Assembly (NCBI GenBank): GCA_019689955.1
Contig: JADGGM010000228.1
Span: forward strand, 1 to 5,784
Length of the DNA stretch: 5,784 bases
DNA from: Gemmatimonadaceae bacterium
GTDB taxonomy: Bacteria > Gemmatimonadota > Gemmatimonadetes > Gemmatimonadales > Gemmatimonadaceae
Direction: 5' to 3'
The notes under the pieces were generated by a model. It ran no database searches. It saw nothing but the letters and a program-made list of their open reading frames with translations, and was not told the DNA's origin. Position 1 is the stretch's first letter, and every line of letters begins with the position of its first letter. The position numbers were made by a program, and so were the translations under genes. Shown here one piece after another: positions 1 to 5,784 of this stretch.

Positions 1-1394
1 TCAACACCTCGGTGGGGGCGAACTACACCCAGACGACCATCGGCGACATCATGACCCGCGCCTCGGGGCTCGCGCCCGGCCAGACGTCCATCGACGGGGC
101 CGCGCTGGTGGTGTCGAGCGAGCGGAAGGCCGATGAGACCACCTTCGGCTGGTACGTGGAGCCGTCGATCTCGCACAAGCGCTTCTGGCTCTCCGGGGGC
201 GTGCGCATCGATGGCGGGAACACCTACGGGTCGCACGTCTCGTTCGCCGGGTTCCCGAAGCTCAACTTGTCGTGGCTCATCTCGGACGAGCCGTGGTTTC
301 CCTTCAAGACGCTCGTCAACACGCTCCGCCTGCGCGGGGCGTACGGCCGCGCCGGCGTGCAGCCGGGGCCGACCGACCGGCTGCGCCTCTACGAGCAGGA
401 TCCGCACTGGCTCGATGGGCAGACCGTGAACACCACGCTCCTCACCTCGCTCGGCAACACCAACATCCGCCCCGAGCGCTCGACCGAGTGGGAGGGCGGC
501 TTCGACGCCGACGTCTGGGACAGCCGCCTCTCCGTCGGATTCAGCGGGTACCGCAAGATGCGCTACGACGCGCTCATGCGCGTCCCCGTACCGCCCTCGC
601 TGTACGGGAACCGCATCTTCGACATCACGATGAACGTCGGCACGATCCGCAACACGGGGATCGAGCTGACGCTGGCGACGGACCTCCTGCGCAGCGATCT
701 CGTGTCGTGGAGCGCGCAGCTCAACCTCTCCCGGAATCGGAACCGCGTGCTCTCGCTCGGGCCCGGGGTCAGGCCGTTCGATGTCCTCGGATCGGGGCGT
801 GTCCAGGCCGGGTATCCGCTGTTCGGTGTGTGGGCCCGCCCGATCGTCGGGTTCGCCGACGCGAACGGTAACGGGATCATCGATGCCGGCGAGTATCAGG
901 TGGGGGACAGCGCGATCTTCCTCGGCCAGTCGATCCCGAACTACGAAGCCTCGATCCACACGTCCGTCGCGCTGTTCCGGCACGCGATCACGGTCGATGC
1001 CGGCTTCGACTACCAGGACGGGCTGACGCAGATCAACAACACCATCCTGACCAACAAGGCCTTCGCGCGCGCGGCCAACGATCCGACTGCCCCCCTCGGC
1101 GAGCAGGCGGCGGTCGTCGCCCTCAGCACGACGCAGTACGGGTTGATCCAGACCATCTCGACGCTGCGTTTCAACTCGCTGTCCGTGGCCTTCGCCCTCC
1201 CCACCTCGATCGCGAACCGCGTGGGGGCGCGAGCACTGTCGCTCGCCGTGCGCGGCACGAATCTCGGGCTGTACTCCAAGTACAACGGGAAGGACCCGAG
1301 CGTGAACGCCTACACCACGGGCAATGCCACGGCCGACACGGGACAGCTCCCCATGCCGCGCACCTGGCAGATTCGCCTGAGCGCCTCCTACTAG
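1..1394 (+). CDS. SusC/RagA-type TonB-dependent outer-membrane receptor, C-terminal part (5' partial)
   Basis: This is the barrel-forming C-terminal part of a TonB-dependent receptor of the SusC/RagA class, which imports a ligand captured by a SusD-type lipoprotein, powered by TonB. The reading frame is open to the left edge (first full codon at 3), so the GTG at 12 is internal. About 464 residues of a protein that usually has about 1000 are present; signal peptide, plug and TonB box lie outside. Visible family features are alternating beta strands, LRLRGAYGRAG (about 335-365), GNTNIRPERSTEWEGGFD (453-506), NVGTIRNTGIELTL (a typical late-barrel strand) and FLGQSIPNYEAS. It ends in an amphipathic strand, RTWQIRLSASY, whose terminal aromatic residue fits an outer-membrane barrel assembly signal. 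An EF-hand-like loop lies at 858-893. The SusD partner follows after 15 bp. The substrate cannot be told from the sequence. The class assignment is secure. Confidence 0.93.
   Translation, partial: NTSVGANYTQTTIGDIMTRASGLAPGQTSIDGAALVVSSERKADETTFGWYVEPSISHKRFWLSGGVRIDGGNTYGSHVSFAGFPKLNLSWLISDEPWFPFKTLVNTLRLRGAYGRAGVQPGPTDRLRLYEQDPHWLDGQTVNTTLLTSLGNTNIRPERSTEWEGGFDADVWDSRLSVGFSGYRKMRYDALMRVPVPPSLYGNRIFDITMNVGTIRNTGIELTLATDLLRSDLVSWSAQLNLSRNRNRVLSLGPGVRPFDVLGSGRVQAGYPLFGVWARPIVGFADANGNGIIDAGEYQVGDSAIFLGQSIPNYEASIHTSVALFRHAITVDAGFDYQDGLTQINNTILTNKAFARAANDPTAPLGEQAAVVALSTTQYGLIQTISTLRFNSLSVAFALPTSIANRVGARALSLAVRGTNLGLYSKYNGKDPSVNAYTTGNATADTGQLPMPRTWQIRLSASY
858..893 (+). other. EF-hand-like calcium-binding loop inside the SusC-type receptor
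   Basis: The twelve residues DANGNGIIDAGE match the canonical EF-hand loop: Asp at position 1, Asn at 3 and 5, Gly at 6, Ile at 8 and Glu at 12. The loop sits between the barrel segments GVWARPIVGF and YQVGDSAIFLGQS, where receptors of this class have an exposed segment. Calcium binding is inferred from the pattern only. Flanking E and F helices are not evident, so this would be an isolated, dockerin-like loop. Confidence 0.6.
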
Positions 1395-1398
1395 CCGT

Positions 1399-1403
1399 GA
1401 GGA
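1399..1403 (+). promoter_or_regulatory. Ribosome binding site of the SusD-type gene
   Basis: GAGGA (within GTGAGGA) lies 6 bases before the ATG at 1410 and just after the TAG of the receptor gene. It supports 1410 rather than the in-frame ATG at 1416. Confidence 0.75.
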
Positions 1404-1409
1404 CGATCG

Positions 1410-2921
1410 ATGACGATGTGCACGTTTGACTGGCGGCGTCCCGCACGGACCCTGGGTGTCGTCGCGCTCCTGGCGGCGGTGACCACGCTCGCCGCCTGCG
1501 CGCCGGACCGCGTCCTGGGCAACGGACAGCTCCCGCCGAACGTCCCTGACCCCGCGGCGACGCGCACGCCCGAGGGGGCGCTGAACGCGTACCGCGGGAC
1601 GCTCGTGGAGCTCCGCCGCTTCGTGAGCGACGCGGTACTCACCTCCGGGCTCGTCAGCGATGAGCTCCGGTCGCCGTTCTACGGCGCCCCCGCCGGCGTG
1701 ACCGATCCGGCAATGGTCGTCGACAGTCACAACATGCCGGAGTACACGGACCGGGATATCGAGTCGAGCCTCGGACGCCCGGAGCTCTACCGCGCGGTCT
1801 ACTCGAATCTGCAAGAGGTGCGCAATCAGGCGGGCCAGTCGATCGGGCTCCTGCGCGACTTCTCGCCGAACACCTCGCCGGCGCTCATCGGCCACATGTA
1901 CGCCGTCGAAGGGTACGTGGAGATCCTTCTCGCGGACCTGTACTGCTCAGGGATCCCGCTCAGCACGATCGACTACAACGGCGACTTCACGCTCGAGGAT
2001 GGCACGCCCACCCTCGAGGTCTACGCCCGCGCGGCCGCGCTGCTCGATTCGGCGATCGCGCTCTCCGCGGACAGCGCGCGGATCCTGAACCTGGCCCGCG
2101 TGGGGAAGGCGCGCGCACTTCTCGCGCGCGGCGAGTACGCCGCTGCGGCCGCCCTCGCTGCGCAGGTGCCGGATGGCTTCTCGTACCAGCTCATCTACGC
2201 CCCCGCGTCCGTCGATGGCGGAATCGCGACCAACTTCGCGTACATCCCATCCACCGGGCAGCCGTCGTTCACCGTCTCCGACACGGAGGGGGTGAATGGG
2301 CTCGATTACCGGTCGAGCGGCGACCCGCGCACGGCCACCATCAAGCAGACGGTCAATCAATACGGTGAGCCGATGTACGTCGCGAAGAAGTACAACAACC
2401 TCGGCAGCTCGCCGATCGTGCTCGCCGATGCGATCGAGGCCCGGCTCATCGAGGCGGAAGCACAGCTCAATGGTGCCGCGGCGGGCGACTGGCTCACCAC
2501 GCTCAACACCCTGCGCACGACGGGCGCGTTCACCGGCGTGGACACGGTCGTCGCTCGCGTGGACACGACGGTCGTGGGGGGCACGCCGCAGATCGACACG
2601 ACGTACCGCTACGATACGCTCTGGGTGGCCGGCACGGGGGGCGTGGCCGGGCTCGGGCCGCTACGCGATCCCGGCACGCCGGACGCGCGCGTGAATCTCC
2701 TCTTCCGCGAGCGCGCGTTCTGGCTCTTCCTCACCGGCCATCGGCAGGGCGACATGCGCCGCCTCATCCGGCAGTACGGGCGCGATCCCGACACCGTCTA
2801 TCCGGTCGGCGGGTATCGCGGAGGCGCGGGGACGTACGGCCCGACCTTCACGCTGCCGATCCCCGCGGTCGAACGCGCCTCGAACCCGAAGTTCACGGGG
2901 TGCATCAACCGTGGCGCATGA
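1410..2921 (+). CDS. SusD/RagB-type nutrient-binding outer-membrane lipoprotein
   Basis: The product (503 aa) is the surface lid protein that captures substrate for the SusC-type receptor encoded just upstream. Residues 1-30 form a lipoprotein signal: positive residues (R9, R10, R13), a hydrophobic core, then the lipobox LAAC with lipidated Cys30. Helix-rich, TPR-like segments occupy roughly 55-250, including LYRAVYSNLQEVRNQAGQSI and VGKARALLARGEYAAAAALA. The SusD C-terminal signature is clear: LLFRERAFWLFLTGHRQGD (430-448) and LPIPAVERASNPKF (482-495). Length is normal for the family. A Thr/Asp-rich stretch (378-405) interrupts the segment between LNTLRTTGAF and GTGGVAGL. The gene is probably co-transcribed with the receptor. 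The ligand is unknown; both glycan and peptide import are known for this class. The C-terminal wording is of the kind common in Gemmatimonadota. Confidence 0.95.
   Translation: MTMCTFDWRRPARTLGVVALLAAVTTLAACAPDRVLGNGQLPPNVPDPAATRTPEGALNAYRGTLVELRRFVSDAVLTSGLVSDELRSPFYGAPAGVTDPAMVVDSHNMPEYTDRDIESSLGRPELYRAVYSNLQEVRNQAGQSIGLLRDFSPNTSPALIGHMYAVEGYVEILLADLYCSGIPLSTIDYNGDFTLEDGTPTLEVYARAAALLDSAIALSADSARILNLARVGKARALLARGEYAAAAALAAQVPDGFSYQLIYAPASVDGGIATNFAYIPSTGQPSFTVSDTEGVNGLDYRSSGDPRTATIKQTVNQYGEPMYVAKKYNNLGSSPIVLADAIEARLIEAEAQLNGAAAGDWLTTLNTLRTTGAFTGVDTVVARVDTTVVGGTPQIDTTYRYDTLWVAGTGGVAGLGPLRDPGTPDARVNLLFRERAFWLFLTGHRQGDMRRLIRQYGRDPDTVYPVGGYRGGAGTYGPTFTLPIPAVERASNPKFTGCINRGA
2541..2624 (+). other. 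Thr/Asp-rich insertion in the SusD-type protein
   Basis: Residues 378-405 consist of recurring 'DT' units: DTVVARVDTTVVGG, then QIDTTYRYDTLW. The stretch has predicted beta character inside an otherwise helical protein and precedes the GTGGVAGL segment. It looks like an imperfect short repeat or an inserted surface loop. Its role is unknown. Confidence 0.5.
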
Positions 2922-2944
2922 CACCGTCCTCTCCCATCCCTCGC

Positions 2945-2950
2945 GAAGAG
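2945..2950 (+). promoter_or_regulatory. Ribosome binding site deciding the start of the Ig/cupredoxin lipoprotein
   Basis: GAAGAG lies 8 bases before the ATG at 2959. This favours 2959 over the in-frame GTG at 2911, which overlaps the SusD-type gene and would place 16 hydrophilic residues ahead of a complete lipoprotein signal. Confidence 0.6.
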
Positions 2951-2958
2951 ACCTGACC

Positions 2959-4044
2959 ATGCGATTCCTCGAGCCTCGCGTGCGGCGCGGCGTGGCTGCG
3001 CTGTTGGTGTCGCTCGCGGCCGCCGGATGTGCTGACGACACGCTCTCTCCACCGGCGCCGACTCATGATGGCGCGCTCTTCTGGTCCCTGACCCTCGACC
3101 ATCGACGCATCAACCTGTCGACCGTGGCGCCGTACGACACGATCACCCTCACCGCCACCCCGCGCGATGCGGCGGGGAACCCGATCGCGGGACTCCCGGC
3201 GCCCACCTTCCGGTCCACGGATCTGGGGCACGTGCAGGTGACGCCGGACGGGGTGGTCAGGGCGATCGCGGCGGGGAGCGCGATCCAGGTCGTCGCGTCG
3301 CTCACCGCCGACGGGCTCACGCACGCCGATACCGCGACCATCAAAGTCACCACGCTGGCGGCGCCGCCCAGACTCGCGTCGCTCTCCATCCAGCCCCCGC
3401 CGGGAGACTCGGCCAAGTGGGCGATGGGCGGAAGCCCGATTTTCGGCCTCACGAAGAACCTGACCGTCGTCGCGCGCGACACGAATGGGACGCCGATCTC
3501 CGGGCTGATCACCGACTTCCGTTCCTCCGATCCGACCATCGGTACCGTCACGCCGCTCGGGGCCGTGACCGGCGTTCGTCCGGGCCGGTTCACCATCTAC
3601 GCGACGACGACGGCGTACGGCGTCACGAAATCGGACTCGCTCCCGTTCACCATCGGCTGGCCGGTGTTCTACCAGTTCTTCGTTTGCAACCCGGTCACCC
3701 AACCCACGTGCGAGCCGCTCCCCACCAACATCACGATCGCCCGAGGGGGGATCGTGCTCTGGATCGACGCAACCCTGGGCGCGGACGGCAACCTGGCGCC
3801 GCTCGACTTGGTGTTCGACGATCCCACCCACGTCGACCTCGATCCGTTTCTCTGCTTCTGTGGCTCGGGGAACGTGACCACGTTCGGGACCGATTCGGTC
3901 ACGTTCACCGACGTGTTCCGCTCGCGGCTCTTCAACACGCCCGGAACGTTCCCGTACCACAGCACGCTCCAGCCGGCGATCCACTCGCAGGTCATCGTCG
4001 TCGACGAGAGCGCGACGAGCTCGCGCACGGTTGCGGCGCGCTGA
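2959..4044 (+). CDS. Envelope lipoprotein: two bacterial Ig-like (Big_2) domains plus a degenerate cupredoxin-like domain
   Basis: The product (361 aa) is an exported lipoprotein of unknown role. The signal has basic residues (R7, R9, R10), a hydrophobic stretch and the lipobox AAGC with lipidated Cys24. Residues about 41-131 and 138-232 are two Big_2-like domains. Each shows the pattern 'tlTvvarDxxGxPIsGL', 'fRSsDpxigxVtpxGxVxgvxpG' and a closing strand. Such domains mediate adhesion or act as spacers. Residues about 236-348 resemble a plastocyanin-type cupredoxin: ITIARGGIVLWID, LVFDDP, SGNV, then FNTPGTFPYHSTLQPAIHSQ. The expected copper ligands are all replaced (L282, S335, Q338, I341), so type-1 copper binding is unlikely. 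Four cysteines (C243, C251, C299, C301) could form disulfides. The gene follows the SusD-type gene by 37 bp and is probably in the same operon. Domain assignments come from pattern recognition. The lipoprotein signal and Ig domains are the surest parts. Confidence 0.85.
   Translation: MRFLEPRVRRGVAALLVSLAAAGCADDTLSPPAPTHDGALFWSLTLDHRRINLSTVAPYDTITLTATPRDAAGNPIAGLPAPTFRSTDLGHVQVTPDGVVRAIAAGSAIQVVASLTADGLTHADTATIKVTTLAAPPRLASLSIQPPPGDSAKWAMGGSPIFGLTKNLTVVARDTNGTPISGLITDFRSSDPTIGTVTPLGAVTGVRPGRFTIYATTTAYGVTKSDSLPFTIGWPVFYQFFVCNPVTQPTCEPLPTNITIARGGIVLWIDATLGADGNLAPLDLVFDDPTHVDLDPFLCFCGSGNVTTFGTDSVTFTDVFRSRLFNTPGTFPYHSTLQPAIHSQVIVVDESATSSRTVAAR
3664..4002 (+). other. Cupredoxin-like domain lacking copper ligands
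   Basis: This codes for residues 236-348 of the lipoprotein. In copper-binding relatives the first His sits in an 'HNVxFDD'-like motif and the other ligands in 'YHCTxHPxM'. Here the matching stretches read LDLVFDD (282-288) and YHSTLQPAI (333-341). The framework (GGxVxW, FDDP, SGN, TPGTFPYH) is kept while the ligands are not. Confidence 0.65.
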
Positions 4045-4121
4045 GGCTCACCGTCCGCCGCGCGGCTGGCTTCCGAGGAGGCCGGCCGGGCGCGGTCCCT
4101 TCTTCCTCCAGTCGCCTGTCG
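4045..4121 (+). other. 77-bp GC-rich gap before the TldD-type gene
   Basis: This is the longest non-coding stretch in the window. It holds the palindromes GCCGCGCGGC (4057-4066) and GGCCGGCC (4080-4087), and a strong Shine-Dalgarno-like GAGGAGG (4075-4081) that is 40 bases from the next start codon. A pyrimidine-rich run follows, containing CCTCC (4105-4109), which could pair with the GGAGG at 4077-4081. No T-run follows any stem, so an intrinsic terminator is not supported. No convincing promoter was seen. Confidence 0.5.
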
Positions 4122-5720
4122 ATGTCGCTCAACCGTCGTGATTTCCTGAAGGCTGGCGCGGTCGCCGCCGTCGGCGCCGTCGCTCCGCCCCCGCTCCTCG
4201 TGCGCCTGGGACGTTCCGCCGAACCGGTGCCGCCGCTGGACGACCCGCGCGTGAAAGAGTTGGCGCTCCGCGCGCTCGATGCGGCACGCGCCGCCGGCGC
4301 GGCGTACGCCGACGTCCGCCTCACCCACACGTGGGTCCGCGGCATCAACAGCAAGAGCTCGATCGGCAACACGGAGTCACTCGCCGTGGGGGTGCGCGCG
4401 CTCGTCTCGGGCTACTGGGGCTTCGCGTCGAGCGCGATCTGGAGCCCGGACGAGGTCGCGCGCCTGGGGCGCGAAGCGGTGGGCCAGGCGAGCACGAACG
4501 CGCTCGGCAAGCCGCGCACGGTGGACCTCGGCCCCGCACCGGTGGTGCGCGACGGACAGTGGCAGACCCCGGTCCGCATCGACCCGTTCACCGTGCCGGT
4601 CGAGGAGGTGCTCGACTACCTGCAGAGCCTCGTCATCTACACGAGCCTCTTCCCCGGCGCCTCGGCCTTCCTGGACTGCACCTTCACCAAGCAGGAGAAG
4701 ATCTTCGCCTCGACCGCCGGGAGCTACCTCGCGCAGCGGCTCTACCGCACGCAGGGCACGATGAGCGTCGACTACCAGCAGGGGCATCAGCGCGGCACCC
4801 TCGGCGTCGGTGCGCTGCGCCCCGCGGCGCGCGGATGGGAGCACCTGCTCGATGCGCCGCTCCGCGAGGCCGTGCCGCGCCTGATCGCCGAGCTCCGGGA
4901 GGACTTCGCGCTGCCGAAGAAGACGGTGGACGTCGGCCGCTACGACCTCGTGGCCGACGCGCCCTCCATGGCGGGCCTCCTCGCGAACACGATCGGATCC
5001 GCCACGCAGATCGACCGCGCGCTGGGCTACGAGGCCAACGCCGGCGGCACGAGCTTCCTCAACGACCCTCTGGCCATGCTCGGCAGCTACCGGATCGGTG
5101 CGCCGATCCTCACCGTCGTCGCCAATCGCTCCGAGCCGACCGGCACGGCGACCGTGAAGTGGGATGACGAGGGGATCGCCCCCGACGACTTCCCGCTCGT
5201 CGACCAGGGGATCCTTGTCGACTTCCAGACTACCCGCGAGCAGGCGGCGTGGCTCGCGCCGTGGTACGCGAAGCGCGGCCGCCCGGCCCGCTCGCACGGC
5301 TGCGCCGATGCGCCGTCCGCCCTGGAGGCGGCGATGCAGCACATGCCCAACCTCACGCTCACCCCGGGGCGTGAGGCGCTCGACTTCGACGACCTCGTGG
5401 CCGGCGTCGCCGACGGCATCGCCGTGAAGGCGCTGCGGGTCGACATGGACTTCCAGCACCTCAACGGGACGGGGTACACCTCGCGCTTCTACGAGATCAA
5501 GAAGGGAAAACGCGTCGCCATGCTCCGGGCCGCGGGCATTCTCTTCCGCGCCCCCGAGCTGTGGAAGAACCTCACCGCCCTCGGCGGCCCGCGCAGCCTC
5601 GCGTGGGTCGGCGGCTCCGAGCCCAAGGGCGAGCCGACGCAGACCACGTCGTTTAGCGTCGGCGCGGTCCCGGGGGTGTTCAAGGATGTCACGCTCATCG
5701 ATGTGACGAGGAAAGCATGA
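4122..5720 (+). CDS. Tat-exported TldD/PmbA-family protein lacking the HExxxH zinc motif
   Basis: TldD/PmbA (peptidase family U62) proteins act in pairs; E. coli TldD/TldE cleaves unfolded peptides such as CcdA and the microcin B17 leader. This 532-aa member starts with a clear twin-arginine signal, NRRDFLK (4-10), followed by an Ala/Val-rich core (11-24), so it should reach the periplasm folded. Family hallmarks are AAYADVRL (60-67), the GYWGFASS region (98-104), DRALGYEANAGGTSFL (298-313), WDDEGIAPDDF (347-357), GILVDFQTTREQA (363-375), SHGCADA (391-397) and MPNLTLTPG (408-416). At the position of the zinc motif (HESxGH in exported relatives) it reads ANTIGS (288-293). The only cysteines are C186 and C394, so the C-terminal Cys ligand is missing too. 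It may be a non-catalytic partner or scaffold. ATG 4122 is the only plausible start, because the frame further upstream runs inside the lipoprotein gene. No good ribosome binding site is adjacent. The next gene overlaps by 4 bp. Confidence 0.9.
   Translation: MSLNRRDFLKAGAVAAVGAVAPPPLLVRLGRSAEPVPPLDDPRVKELALRALDAARAAGAAYADVRLTHTWVRGINSKSSIGNTESLAVGVRALVSGYWGFASSAIWSPDEVARLGREAVGQASTNALGKPRTVDLGPAPVVRDGQWQTPVRIDPFTVPVEEVLDYLQSLVIYTSLFPGASAFLDCTFTKQEKIFASTAGSYLAQRLYRTQGTMSVDYQQGHQRGTLGVGALRPAARGWEHLLDAPLREAVPRLIAELREDFALPKKTVDVGRYDLVADAPSMAGLLANTIGSATQIDRALGYEANAGGTSFLNDPLAMLGSYRIGAPILTVVANRSEPTGTATVKWDDEGIAPDDFPLVDQGILVDFQTTREQAAWLAPWYAKRGRPARSHGCADAPSALEAAMQHMPNLTLTPGREALDFDDLVAGVADGIAVKALRVDMDFQHLNGTGYTSRFYEIKKGKRVAMLRAAGILFRAPELWKNLTALGGPRSLAWVGGSEPKGEPTQTTSFSVGAVPGVFKDVTLIDVTRKA
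4983..5000 (+). other. Site of the lost HExxxH motif in the TldD-type protein
   Basis: Residues 288-293 read A-N-T-I-G-S and stand directly before ATQIDRALGYEA, which in relatives follows the HExxxH motif (as 'xTELDRxLGYEAN'). Both His ligands and the catalytic Glu are replaced, while the central Gly (G292) is kept. The frame is open through the site, so this is divergence rather than a frameshift. Confidence 0.7.
5708..5712 (+). promoter_or_regulatory. Ribosome binding site of the downstream gene
   Basis: GAGGA, inside the last codons of the TldD-type gene, lies 4 bases before the ATG at 5717. The short spacing and the ATGA overlap suggest translational coupling. Confidence 0.6.
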
Positions 5721-5784
5721 GCACCGGACCACGCCGACTGATCGCCGACGACTCGCGGCGCTTCCTCTCGCGCGCCGAGTGCGA
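5717..5784 (+). CDS. Start of a downstream gene, probably a TldE/PmbA-type partner (3' partial)
   Basis: Only 22 full codons are present (MSTGPRRLIADD... ending FLSRAEC). The ATG overlaps the TGA of the TldD-type gene as ATGA, the tightest coupling in the window. The 'FLSRAEC' segment resembles the opening of second-gene TldD/PmbA proteins, which often begin with a phrase like 'lsraEcealv', and such genes usually occur as pairs. The visible N-terminus is hydrophilic with no signal sequence. The family call is tentative because it rests on a short stretch plus gene order. Confidence 0.6.
   Translation, partial: MSTGPRRLIADDSRRFLSRAEC

Noticed and set aside
2911..2958. GTG start at 2911 for the Ig/cupredoxin lipoprotein
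   Set aside because: It would overlap the SusD-type gene and add 16 hydrophilic residues before a perfect lipoprotein signal. ATG 2959 has a well-spaced ribosome binding site.
2905..3984. Long open frame on the - strand (359 codons) opposite the lipoprotein gene
   Set aside because: Arg-rich composition with no motif or signal; the + strand frame has a lipobox and domain structure.
4057..4087. GC palindromes (GCCGCGCGGC, GGCCGGCC) as a transcription terminator
   Set aside because: The stems are very short and no T-run follows. Such palindromes are expected by chance in DNA this GC-rich.
3417..4121. Possible 235-residue N-terminal extension of the TldD-type protein
   Set aside because: This part lies within the lipoprotein gene in another frame and translates to His/Arg-rich noise. 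A complete Tat signal begins at 4122.
4377..5732. Long open frame on the - strand (451 codons) opposite the TldD-type gene
   Set aside because: Its translation is Arg/Gly/Glu-rich low-complexity sequence typical of the antisense of GC-rich coding DNA, while the + strand carries a recognisable conserved family.
5753..5784. SRRFL in the last partial gene as a twin-arginine signal
   Set aside because: The spacing is wrong for (S/T)RRxFLK, and the next residues (SRAEC) are hydrophilic rather than a membrane-type core.

Overview
The window is a GC-rich, densely coding stretch in which every gene reads on the + strand. It most likely comes from a member of Gemmatimonadota or a close relative. That is an inference from three things: a SusC/SusD pair whose SusD carries the 'FRERAFWLFLTGHRQGD' type of C-terminus, a lipoprotein combining bacterial Ig-like domains with a cupredoxin-like domain, and a Tat-exported TldD-type protein. 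All of these are usual in that phylum. No RNA gene, mobile element, CRISPR array or intrinsic terminator was seen.

Layout: (1) 1-1394, the C-terminal half of a SusC/RagA-type TonB-dependent outer-membrane receptor, cut by the left edge. (2) 1410-2921, its SusD/RagB-type surface lipoprotein partner, 15 bp downstream. (3) 2959-4044, a lipoprotein with two Big_2-like Ig domains and a C-terminal cupredoxin-like domain, 37 bp downstream. (4) 4122-5720, a TldD/PmbA-family protein with a textbook twin-arginine signal, after a 77-bp gap. (5) From 5717, the first 22 codons of a further gene, joined by an ATGA stop/start overlap and probably the TldE/PmbA-type partner. The spacing and common strand suggest one transcription unit, or two with a break at 4045-4121. 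Any promoter for the receptor genes lies left of the window.

Working model (inference): SusC and SusD bind and import a ligand across the outer membrane. The Ig/cupredoxin lipoprotein sits in the cell envelope, perhaps as an accessory binding protein. The TldD-type pair acts in the periplasm, possibly on peptides; RagAB-type SusCD systems can import peptides, and TldD/TldE process peptides.

The most notable result is that two neighbouring genes encode relatives of metalloproteins from which the expected metal ligands are gone. In the cupredoxin-like domain all four type-1 copper ligand positions are substituted (His to Leu, Cys to Ser, His to Gln, Met to Ile), each by a codon one base from a ligand codon. 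In the TldD-like protein the HExxxH zinc motif reads ANTIGS, and there is no cysteine in the C-terminal region where the third ligand is expected. These alignments were made from memory of the families and need a profile search.
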